Source: Verrucomicrobiales bacterium
GTDB lineage: Bacteria; Verrucomicrobiota; Verrucomicrobiia; Limisphaerales; UBA11320
NCBI GenBank assembly: GCA_003452185.1
Contig: DMJJ01000018.1
Span: forward strand, 1-11,880
Reading direction: 5' to 3'
Length of the DNA stretch: 11,880 nucleotides
Positions 1 through 5,892 of this stretch are shown here, piece after piece. A program made the translations under genes and the position numbers. How positions within the stretch are numbered: the stretch's first letter is position 1; every line of letters starts with the position of its first letter. The notes beneath the pieces are model-generated. The model saw only the letters and a list, made by a program, of their open reading frames with translations. It did not search any database and had not been told where the DNA came from.

Positions 1-157
1 CTCGTGACCTCGGTCGCTACAGTTGAAATGCGCGGGCCCCGGCTGGCCGCCGTCGCCCCCTCTCCCGCCTCCTGTAGACACCGACGTCAGGAGGTGTGGC
101 TCGCGCCGAGCGAGCCTTTCCTGGTACGGGTGTCGTGGCGGGAGGCTCGAGACGCCT
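1..157. other. Non-coding left edge with two adjacent hairpins
   Basis: I find no convincing gene here. In one plus-strand frame a short open stretch from the window edge ends with TGA at 24-26 (last residues RDLGRYS). It could be the tail of a plus-strand gene lying outside the window, which would make this a convergent intergenic region, but that is a guess. Two hairpins abut: arms 78-82 and 93-97 (ACACC/GGTGT), then arms 98-104 and 110-116 (GGCTCGC/GCGAGCC, a perfect 7-bp stem). Confidence 0.4.
98..119 (+). terminator. Candidate terminator hairpin at left edge
   Basis: A perfect 7-bp GC-rich stem (98-104 with 110-116) has a 5-base loop and is followed on the plus strand by only TTTC. The U-tract is short, so intrinsic termination would be weak. 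On the minus strand the hairpin follows the stop of the Sua5-type gene by about 40 bases but has no U-tract, so a two-way role is possible but unproven. Confidence 0.35.
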
Positions 158-1210
158 TTACGCGGAGGCACGCCGGAGGCGGTCCGCGATCCCGGCCCAC
201 TCGGGGCCCGGGGGGACGGCTTCCACCACGACCAGGTCGGCCTGCTCCTCGTCGCACCGATGAAGCTCGGCATAAAGGGCCCGGGCGAATGCCTCCGGAT
301 CGTGCGGGATGACGCTCACGTGGACCGCCTCACCAAGCCCCACCGGGACGCGGGTGTGGCTGATGAGGTGGATCCGCCGGAACCCGGGCTGAAGTCTCCG
401 AAGCCGTGCGGCGAGGTCCGCCTCGCCTTTCCATTCCCAGGTCTCGAGCCGCGCCCGCGGGGCGTAGTGTCGCGGGAGTTGGCCGGGGCTTCGCAGCGGC
501 CCGGAGGACTCGGCTGGGTTGCCAGATCCGTCGTCGGCCGGGGCGGCAAGGAGCTCCCTGAGGGCGGTCTCGTGGATCATCCCCGGCCGAAGCAGGCGCG
601 CCACCGGAGTGGAGAGGTCGATCACGGTCGATTCAATCCCCACCTGGGACTGTCCTCCCTCGACCACCAGGGGGATGCGGTCTCCGAGGCTTCGGAGGAC
701 ATGGTCGGCGTGGGTGGGAGAAAGCTCGTTGGCCCGGTTGGCGCTCGGGGCGGCGAGCGGGAATCCGCACCCCTGGATGACCGCCTGCATGAAGGGGTGG
801 GAGGGCCACCGGATCCCGACCGTGGGCCCCCCGGCTGTCACGATCTCGGGCACCCGGGCCGACTTGGGAAGGACGAGGGTCAGCGGTCCGGGCCAAAAGG
901 CCGCGGCGAGCCGTTCGGCCGGGTCCGCCCACTGAGCGACGCATTCGAGCGCCATCGGCTTTCCGACCACGTGCAGAATAATCGGGTTGTGGGCGGGGCG
1001 CCCCTTGGCCTCGTAGATGCGTCGGACCGCCTCAGGATTCCAGGCGTTGGCCGCGAGTCCGTAGACCGTCTCCGTCGGGAGTGCCACCACCTCCCCCTTG
1101 CGAAGGGCTTCCACCACCTCGGCCACCGCGTTGGCAAAGAGCTCCGGGGTGTGGGTCTGGAGCAGGCGGGCTTGTTGGCCGGCAGGAGGTTGGGAATGCG
1201 GGGAGGGCAC
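158..1210 (-). CDS. tsaC/sua5: Threonylcarbamoyl-AMP synthase, long Sua5 type
   Basis: Makes L-threonylcarbamoyl-adenylate from threonine, bicarbonate and ATP, the first step of t6A37 tRNA modification in the cytoplasm. From the GTG at 1210 the product has 350 residues. The YrdC-type domain shows LPTETVYGLAANA (44-56), the K69/R71 pair in KGRP, FWPGPLTLVL (105-114), APSAN (154-158) and GIESTVIDL (191-199). The linker motif SPGQLPRHYAP (241-251) leads into a C-terminal Sua5 domain, so this is the long form rather than the short E. coli TsaC form. The start is uncertain. A TTG at 1240 would add ten residues, but it lies in the U-tract of a terminator-like hairpin. Neither start has a Shine-Dalgarno sequence. 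The gene follows argA on the same strand after about 240 bases of structured spacer, so it may have its own promoter. TsaB and TsaE are encoded nearby. Confidence 0.93.
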   Translation of the reverse strand: MPSPHSQPPAGQQARLLQTHTPELFANAVAEVVEALRKGEVVALPTETVYGLAANAWNPEAVRRIYEAKGRPAHNPIILHVVGKPMALECVAQWADPAERLAAAFWPGPLTLVLPKSARVPEIVTAGGPTVGIRWPSHPFMQAVIQGCGFPLAAPSANRANELSPTHADHVLRSLGDRIPLVVEGGQSQVGIESTVIDLSTPVARLLRPGMIHETALRELLAAPADDGSGNPAESSGPLRSPGQLPRHYAPRARLETWEWKGEADLAARLRRLQPGFRRIHLISHTRVPVGLGEAVHVSVIPHDPEAFARALYAELHRCDEEQADLVVVEAVPPGPEWAGIADRLRRASA

Positions 1211-1246
1211 GGAATCAGGGCTGGGGAGAGGGGGGTACAAAAACTA

Positions 1247-1290
1247 GCGGGTTTTGGGATGACACACAGATTCGCATCGCCAAAACCCGC
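1247..1290 (-). terminator. Perfect 11-bp hairpin with U-tract before sua5
   Basis: Arms 1247-1257 and 1280-1290 are perfect inverted repeats (GCGGGTTTTGG/CCAAAACCCGC) around a 22-base loop. Reading the minus strand, the stem is followed by TAGTTTTTG, a layout typical of a Rho-independent terminator with a short spacer. It lies directly upstream of the sua5 coding region. It may be the end of an argA-derived transcript or an attenuator controlling sua5. The stem and U-tract are seen directly; function is inferred. Confidence 0.5.
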
Positions 1291-1295
1291 CACTC

Positions 1296-1311
1296 CCTCC
1301 CACACAGGAGG
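1296..1311 (-). repeat. Small hairpin with UGUGUG hexaloop
   Basis: CCTCC (1296-1300) and GGAGG (1307-1311) form a 5-bp stem whose loop is exactly CACACA on the plus strand, that is UGUGUG in a minus-strand transcript. It lies between two larger hairpins, both of which also expose UGUGUG. No function is known to me. Confidence 0.35.
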
Positions 1312-1364
1312 AAAAAATCGCCAGCTGAATTTCGACACACACCCGTTCTGTGGGTGGTTGGCGA
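1312..1364 (-). terminator. Hairpin with U6 tract downstream of argA
   Basis: On the minus strand TCGCCA (1364-1359) pairs with TGGCGA (1323-1318), followed at once by six T residues (1317-1312). An inner 5-bp stem (1356-1352 with 1344-1340, CACCC/GGGTG) closes a 7-base loop. The two stems are separated by 2 bases on one side and 16 on the other. It begins about 80 bases past the argA stop, so it is the likeliest argA terminator. The large asymmetric internal loop makes this less certain than a compact hairpin would be. Confidence 0.5.
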
Positions 1365-1446
1365 AAGATCCGGGCTGACTTGATTTCAACGTGCCTCACC
1401 CCCATGGAATCGTCAAACGGTTTCATGCCGGGAAACGGGGGCTGGC

Positions 1447-2775
1447 TCAGGGGGTCGGGGTGGCCAGGGCGGCTGGTGCCAAGGGGTTGGGCTGGGGGGT
1501 GAGCCGCTTGAACAGAACTTTGGATTTTCGTCCGCTTTGCTCATACTTCTCGCGACGCCCCTGGGGAAGCATGTCGGTGGTCCCCTCGACGAATCCCCCC
1601 TTGCTCTGAAAGTACATGAAGGCCTGGGTCGAGAGGGCGAAAAGCTCCCGGATGCCGGTTTCGCGGGCCTTGTTTTCGATGAACTGGATGAGCTTCCGGC
1701 CGATCCCCTGATTCTCGTGGCCCCGGCTGACGAAGAGGCAGGCGAGCTCGGCCATCTTCTCCTCGGGGTAGATGTGGAGGGCGACGCACCCGACGACGTT
1801 CCGGTCGAGCTCGTAGAGATAGTAGTCTCCGAGCTGCTTCTCGATGCTGGCGCGGGTCCGCTTCACGAGCTCGTCCGACTCGACCGAGTTCTTGATCAGG
1901 AGGAGGATGCTCCGGATGTCCTTCCGGAGGGCGGGCCGCACCTGGCTGTACTCGTTCGCGTAGATGAGGGTGCCGATCCCGTCGTTGGAGAAGACCTCCG
2001 CCAGCAGGGCCTCGTTGACCAGCCCGTTGATGACGTGCACCCGGGGAATCCCGAGCTGGCAGGCTTGCGCGGCGTGGGTGGCCTTGGAAAGGGTTTCGGG
2101 CATGAAATCGCCGCGGCGGGTGTTGAGCTGGCTGGCGAGGGTGCTGGCGAGCATGTCGGAGATCTTCTGCCCCTGGAGGAAGAGCCCGTCGAGGGTCCCG
2201 ATGAAGATCAGCTTGATCGCCTTGAGGGCGTCCGCCACGGCGACGGCCACATGGTCGGAGTTGACCCGGTAGGTGCGCCCCTCGCCGTCGAACCCGAGCG
2301 GGGGGAGGATCGGCAGGATCCCCTGGTTGAGGAGTCCCTGGAGCATCTCCACGTCGATCCGCTCCACCTTGCCGGTGTAGAGGTGGTCGACCCCGTGGAG
2401 GATCCCGAGCGGGTGGGCGATGACGGCGTTGGTCGAGACGGCCCGGAGGTCGTTGGCGGAGAGCCCCTCGAGGATCTCGTGCGTGAGGCGGTTGGCCCCC
2501 GTCAGCGCGAGCTTCAGGGTGGTGCCGTCGGTGATTCCCGTCCCCTCGAGATCGCTGGCCGTGACCCCCTGCTCAGCCGCAAGCGTCTGGATCTGGGCGG
2601 CCGCCCCGTGCACGATCACGACCCGGATGTTCAGGGAGCGGAGCACCGCGATGTCCTGGAGCAGGCTCGCGAAGATCTCGTCCATCACCACGGCGGCGTC
2701 GATGCTCAGGACGAACGTCTTTTCACGGAAGCGGGGAACGTACTGCAGGATGCCCCGGAGGTTGGTCAGCTTCAT
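1447..2775 (-). CDS. argA: N-acetylglutamate synthase (amino-acid N-acetyltransferase)
   Basis: Transfers acetyl from acetyl-CoA to glutamate, the first committed step of arginine synthesis. The chosen ATG at 2775 gives 442 residues, close to the 443 of E. coli ArgA. The frame stays open to 2928, but the extra 51 residues look non-native. Residues 1 to about 278 are an amino-acid-kinase fold, with VIVHGA at 53-58 and a nucleotide-fold-like IFIGTLDGLF stretch at 190-199. Residues from about 285 form a GNAT domain, with the acetyl-CoA loop QGIGRKL at 356-362 and the family motif around MYFQSKGGF (387-395) and LPQGRREKYEQSGRKSKVL (403-421). A Pro/Ala-rich tail of about 17 residues (LTPQPNPLAPAALATPTP) extends past the usual end. 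A GGAGGT lies about 17 bases before the ATG, rather far. Arginine feedback inhibition is family knowledge, not visible here. The gene is divergent from metF. Confidence 0.95.
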   Translation of the reverse strand: MKLTNLRGILQYVPRFREKTFVLSIDAAVVMDEIFASLLQDIAVLRSLNIRVVIVHGAAAQIQTLAAEQGVTASDLEGTGITDGTTLKLALTGANRLTHEILEGLSANDLRAVSTNAVIAHPLGILHGVDHLYTGKVERIDVEMLQGLLNQGILPILPPLGFDGEGRTYRVNSDHVAVAVADALKAIKLIFIGTLDGLFLQGQKISDMLASTLASQLNTRRGDFMPETLSKATHAAQACQLGIPRVHVINGLVNEALLAEVFSNDGIGTLIYANEYSQVRPALRKDIRSILLLIKNSVESDELVKRTRASIEKQLGDYYLYELDRNVVGCVALHIYPEEKMAELACLFVSRGHENQGIGRKLIQFIENKARETGIRELFALSTQAFMYFQSKGGFVEGTTDMLPQGRREKYEQSGRKSKVLFKRLTPQPNPLAPAALATPTP

Positions 2776-2831
2776 TTCGTCGTTGGCCGGCGACCTCCAC
2801 GGAGGAAAATGAGGCGCCGACGCTGCGCGGA

Positions 2832-2859
2832 CTAGTAAGCTGTTTTCACTGGTCTGCAA
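2832..2859 (-). promoter_or_regulatory. Weak candidate sigma70-type promoter for argA
   Basis: On the minus strand TTGCAG (2859-2854) is followed after 16 bases by TACTAG (2837-2832). Each hexamer matches the consensus at only three positions. The segment is AT-richer than its surroundings and lies about 57 bases upstream of the argA ATG, in the divergent argA/metF spacer. Confidence 0.25.
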
Positions 2860-2911
2860 CTCAAAACTTGACCCCGAGCCCCTTCCCGGCCTTCCGAGCC
2901 GCTTGAATTGT

Positions 2912-2938
2912 CGCGGGTTCGAAGGCATGGTTCCCGCG
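2912..2938 (+). promoter_or_regulatory. Hairpin abutting the metF start codon
   Basis: CGCGGG (2912-2917) and CCCGCG (2933-2938) are perfect 6-bp arms around a 15-base loop. The 3' arm ends one base before the metF ATG at 2940. In a transcript it would occupy the ribosome-binding region, where no Shine-Dalgarno sequence is present. A TTGAAT at 2904-2909 with a roughly 17-base spacer to CATGGT would place initiation near the ATG, which would remove the hairpin and give a leaderless message. Both readings are inference. Confidence 0.35.
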
Positions 2939-2939
2939 C

Positions 2940-3833
2940 ATGGAATTGATTCGGGACATTCAGGCAGGGTGCCTCAAAGCTGGACGGCCGGCGATCTCGT
3001 TCGAGTTTTTCCCCCCGAAGACGGAGGAGGGGGAGAGAAACTTCTTTGAGCGGGTGCTGCCCGACCTCGTGGCTCTCGGGCCTGACTTTTGTTCCGTGAC
3101 CTACGGGGCGGGGGGGACCACCCGCGACAAGACCCTCGGGATTGTGGAGCGGATCCAGCGGGATCACCGGCTCACGGCCATGACCCACCTGACGTGTGTC
3201 GGATCGACCCGGGATCAGCTGGTCGGGGTGCTCGAGGATGCGCGCCGTCGCGGGATCCGCAACGTGCTCGCCCTCCGGGGGGATCCGCCCGGAGGACAGG
3301 GGGAGTTTGTCCGCACCCCGGGCGGGTTTGAGTACTCGCACGAGCTGGTGAGCCTCATCCACGGGATGGGGGGCTTCTGCATCGGGACGGCGGGATTCCC
3401 CGAGGGGCACATCGCCTGCAAGGAAGGGCGCGAGGTGGACTGGGGGCGGCTCAAGTACAAGATCGACCGGGGGGCCGACTTCGTTATCACGCAGCTCTTT
3501 TTCGACAACGACGACTATTTTCGGTTCCGCGACCACCTGGCCCGGCTTGGCAACACGGTGCCGATCATCCCCGGGATCATTCCGATCCTGAGCGCCACGC
3601 AGATCAAGAAATTCACCGCCCTGTGCGGCGCCCGCATCCCGGAGAAACTCGTGTCGCAGCTCGACGCCCTGGGGACCGACGACGAGGCCGCGGTGGAGCT
3701 CGGCATCCGCTACGCCACGGAGCAGTGTGAGGGGTTGCTCAAGGCCGGGGTTCCGGGGCTTCACTTCTACGCCCTGAACAAGGCCCGCTCCACGGCGGCG
3801 GTGGTCCGCAATCTGGGCCTTGCCCGGAAGTGA
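2940..3833 (+). CDS. metF: 5,10-Methylenetetrahydrofolate reductase
   Basis: Reduces methylene-THF to 5-methyl-THF with an FAD cofactor, supplying the methyl group for methionine synthesis. The 297-residue length matches E. coli MetF (296). Visible family motifs are ISFEFFPPKT (19-28), whose Glu22 corresponds to the catalytic acid; TYGAGGTTRD (54-63); NVLALRGDPP (108-117) with Asp115 near the flavin; GFPEGH (152-157); DFVITQLFFDN (180-190); IPGIIPI (210-216); and GLHFYALNK (273-281). The ATG at 2940 gives a normal N-terminus but has no clear Shine-Dalgarno sequence, and a hairpin ends just before it. It is transcribed away from argA and ends tail-to-tail with tsaB. A run of seven G residues lies within it at 3110-3116. 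Confidence 0.97.
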   Translation: MELIRDIQAGCLKAGRPAISFEFFPPKTEEGERNFFERVLPDLVALGPDFCSVTYGAGGTTRDKTLGIVERIQRDHRLTAMTHLTCVGSTRDQLVGVLEDARRRGIRNVLALRGDPPGGQGEFVRTPGGFEYSHELVSLIHGMGGFCIGTAGFPEGHIACKEGREVDWGRLKYKIDRGADFVITQLFFDNDDYFRFRDHLARLGNTVPIIPGIIPILSATQIKKFTALCGARIPEKLVSQLDALGTDDEAAVELGIRYATEQCEGLLKAGVPGLHFYALNKARSTAAVVRNLGLARK

Positions 3834-3842
3834 ACGGTTTTG

Positions 3843-3862
3843 CGCCGCCCGGCTGGGCGGCG
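3843..3862. terminator. GC hairpin between convergent metF and tsaB
   Basis: A perfect 8-bp stem (3843-3850 with 3855-3862, CGCCGCCC/GGGCGGCG) with a GGCT tetraloop lies 9 bases after the metF stop and about 24 bases beyond the tsaB stop. It is very stable, but neither strand has a following U-tract; TTTT precedes it on the plus strand. It probably blocks read-through from both sides, though it is not a textbook intrinsic terminator. Confidence 0.5.
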
Positions 3863-3886
3863 GGCCGGGGGCCTTGCATGAGAGGT

Positions 3887-4555
3887 TCAGCCCGGGCTCG
3901 ACGGCGGCTGGGCGATTTTCTTGAACTCGACCTCCCGAAGGTAAATGGGCTGGAGCTCCGCGCCCGGTGTGCGGGTCCGCCCCCGGGCGGCGAGGCGGGC
4001 GATGAACGCGGCGTCGGGGTGGAGGGCTTCGGCCTCGGGGAGCAGGCGCTCCAGATCGGGCCCCACGACACGCTCCCCCTCCTGGATCCTCCGAGCGACC
4101 TCCTGGGGTGAGGCCAGGCGAAGCGGTTCGTCGATCTCAGGCCCCGTGGTCGTGATCCGGTATCGCGCGGCGTACAGCTCCCCGCGTTGCGCGTCGAATG
4201 CGAGGGTGACCCGCCCGCGCCAGCCCGTCGCGTGGATCCCGGCCGCCAGCGCCTCGTGGCTCGGCACCCCGATGAGGGTGAGCCCCGTGGCCGCCTCCCA
4301 TCCCTGGGCGATTGAGATCGCGGCGCGGATCCCGGTGTAGGAGCCGGGGCCCAGTCCCACGGCCAGCGAGGTAACGTGGGAGCGGGCGATGCCGGCCTTC
4401 TCGAGGACGCGCGCCATGAGGGCGAAGGCCCCGGTTCCCCGCCTTGGTTCCGTGCTGTCGGACGCCTCGGCCAGGGATCCCGCCCCGGCCGGGTCCCCGG
4501 ACAGGAGGGCTGCGCTCCGGCGGGAGGTGGAAAACTCAAGGGCCAGTGTCGCCAT
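3887..4555 (-). CDS. tsaB: t6A complex subunit TsaB
   Basis: TsaB is the non-catalytic ASKHA-fold partner that, with TsaD and TsaE, moves the threonylcarbamoyl group onto A37 of ANN-decoding tRNAs. The 222 residues compare with 231 in E. coli. The N-terminal strand LALEFST (4-10) replaces the common LxIDTS. The signature VGLGPGSYTGIR is at 66-77, GVPSHEAL at 96-103, and FDAQRGELYAARY at 120-132. The ATG at 4555 lies inside the end of tsaE (20-base overlap), so translation is probably coupled. It is the last gene of the CPBP-thiL-tsaE-tsaB operon and converges on metF. TsaD itself is not in the window, but Sua5/TsaC is. Confidence 0.95.
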   Translation of the reverse strand: MATLALEFSTSRRSAALLSGDPAGAGSLAEASDSTEPRRGTGAFALMARVLEKAGIARSHVTSLAVGLGPGSYTGIRAAISIAQGWEAATGLTLIGVPSHEALAAGIHATGWRGRVTLAFDAQRGELYAARYRITTTGPEIDEPLRLASPQEVARRIQEGERVVGPDLERLLPEAEALHPDAAFIARLAARGRTRTPGAELQPIYLREVEFKKIAQPPSSPG

Positions 4556-4982
4556 AGGTCAGGGTGCGGATCTGTTCCTCCGGTGCCTCGATGTGAACCC
4601 ACCACCAGCCGGCCGGCCGGGGCTCCTCCCCCAGGTCCGTGTGGCACCATCGTTCGGGCCACTCGACGACCGTGACTCCCTCGGGTGAGAAGAGGAACTC
4701 CTCCAGCCCGGCTCCGACGATCTCCGCCCGGGAGTCGAGCCGGTAGAGGTCGATGTGGTGGAGCGGGAGCCGTCCTCCGGGATAGACGTTCAGCAGGGCG
4801 AAGGTGGGGGACTGAACCCGCGTTGCGATCCCGAGCCCACGGGCGATCCCCTTCACGAGCTCGGTTTTTCCCGCGCCGAGATCCCCCTGGAGGGCGATCA
4901 CCCGCCCGGAGGCCACGGATCGTCCCCAGGCCTCCCCGAGGGCCAGGGTTTCGGCCGGGCTATGCGAAGTGTACGTAGCCAT
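4536..4982 (-). CDS. tsaE: t6A biosynthesis ATPase TsaE
   Basis: A P-loop ATPase that energises turnover of the TsaBD complex in t6A formation. The ATG at 4982 gives 148 residues, a normal TsaE length. The frame extends upstream, but only across thiL coding sequence with no family resemblance. Walker A is GDLGAGKT (33-40), followed by QSPTF (57-61), HHIDLYRL (75-82) and VVEWPER (105-111), all diagnostic for the family. The start overlaps the thiL end by 23 bases and the stop overlaps the tsaB start by 20, indicating one coupled message. No Shine-Dalgarno sequence precedes the ATG. Confidence 0.96.
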   Translation of the reverse strand: MATYTSHSPAETLALGEAWGRSVASGRVIALQGDLGAGKTELVKGIARGLGIATRVQSPTFALLNVYPGGRLPLHHIDLYRLDSRAEIVGAGLEEFLFSPEGVTVVEWPERWCHTDLGEEPRPAGWWWVHIEAPEEQIRTLTYGDTGP

Positions 4983-5892
4983 GGGCCTGGAGCTCGCGGG
5001 TGCCGTGCTTGTCGCGGAGAAGGATTCCGGGCGTCGGGCGGATCCGCCCGATGCACGAGAGGGGGACTTTTGGAAACCGTTCCTTCCAGGCGTCGAGCAG
5101 CGCCACGGCGCGCCGGCTCGGGAGGGTGAAGAGGAGTTCGAAGTCCTCCCCATCGGTCAAGGCCGCCAGCAGGGCTGGCTTGGAGGAGGGGGAGGCCTTG
5201 GCCCGCAGGCGGGCTTCCCGGCTCACCGGGATTGCCTTCCCGTGGAGCTCCGCCCCGAGCCCGCCCGGGCGGAGGAGGTGGCCGAGGTCGCCGGCGAGCC
5301 CGTCACTCAGGTCGATCATCGACCCGGGCCGGAAGTGCTCCGCCAGCCATCGGGCCTCGGCGAGGCGGGGTTCGAAATCGAGGTGCCGTCCCTCGATCGA
5401 CCCGCCGAGCTGCCCGGTGACAAAGAGGGCATCCCCGGGGGCTGCGCCGACCCGTGTGACGTAGCGGTCGCGGGGCGCGGTTCCCAGGAGCGAGATCGAG
5501 ACCAGGAGGCCGCCAGGGTTGGTGGTGGTCTCCCCGCCCACAATCGCCACCCCGTGCCGGGAGGCCAGGCGCTCCATCCCGGCGTAGATCCCCTCGATGT
5601 AGGAGGGGAGGAACCCGGGGGGAAGCCCCAGGGTGACGAGGGCGGCCACGGGGTCGCCCGCCATTGCCGCGATGTCGCTGAGACAGCGTCCGAGCGCCTT
5701 GTGCCCCACGCGCTCGGGGGCGTGCTCCCGGGTGAAGTGAACCCCCTCGACGACGGCGTCGGTCTTGAGCAGCAGCTGGCGCTCCGGGATCGAGAGGTCG
5801 ATCACCGCGCAATCATCCCCCGGGCCCACGGTGACGGCGGGCGAGGTGGGGAGCCCGCGGGTGAGCAGGCGGATCAGCTCGAACTCGTTCAT
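4960..5892 (-). CDS. thiL: Thiamine-monophosphate kinase
   Basis: Phosphorylates thiamine monophosphate with ATP to give the active cofactor thiamine diphosphate. The 310 residues fit the PurM/AIR-synthase-like family. Visible motifs are GPGDDCAV (23-30), TDAVVEGVHF (44-53), CLSDIAAMAGDP (70-81), GGETTTNPG (119-127), DLSDGLAGDL (194-203) and DGEDFELLF (247-255), which include the expected acidic Mg-binding residues. The ATG at 5892 overlaps the upstream CPBP stop as ATGA, and the gene runs 23 bases into tsaE. No other thiamine genes are present, so its placement with tsaE and tsaB probably reflects operon history rather than pathway logic. Confidence 0.96.
   Translation of the reverse strand: MNEFELIRLLTRGLPTSPAVTVGPGDDCAVIDLSIPERQLLLKTDAVVEGVHFTREHAPERVGHKALGRCLSDIAAMAGDPVAALVTLGLPPGFLPSYIEGIYAGMERLASRHGVAIVGGETTTNPGGLLVSISLLGTAPRDRYVTRVGAAPGDALFVTGQLGGSIEGRHLDFEPRLAEARWLAEHFRPGSMIDLSDGLAGDLGHLLRPGGLGAELHGKAIPVSREARLRAKASPSSKPALLAALTDGEDFELLFTLPSRRAVALLDAWKERFPKVPLSCIGRIRPTPGILLRDKHGTRELQAHGYVHFA

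Noticed and set aside
1247..1290. Integron attC site or insertion-sequence terminal repeat
   Set aside because: The arms lack the attC core sites (RYYYAAC/GTTRRRY), and there is no integrase, transposase or target duplication nearby; a terminator reading fits better.
23..1378. Long plus-strand open frame (451 codons) opposite the Sua5 gene
   Set aside because: Antisense shadow of high-GC coding DNA; no family motif, while the minus strand carries complete Sua5 motifs.
1537..2835. 432-codon plus-strand frame opposite argA
   Set aside because: Repetitive Asp/Glu/Val/Gly-rich composition typical of the complement of a GC-rich gene; argA motifs are intact on the other strand.
2776..2928. 51-residue N-terminal extension of ArgA
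   Set aside because: The shorter form matches E. coli ArgA length and begins with family-like sequence; the extension overlaps the AT-rich promoter candidate.
2911..2938. Possible tRNA fragment because of GGTTCGAA near 2916
   Set aside because: Only a T-loop-like string is present; no acceptor, D or anticodon arms can be built around it.
2832..3764. 310-codon minus-strand frame opposite metF
   Set aside because: Pro/Arg/Gly-rich translation without domains; metF is unambiguous on the plus strand.
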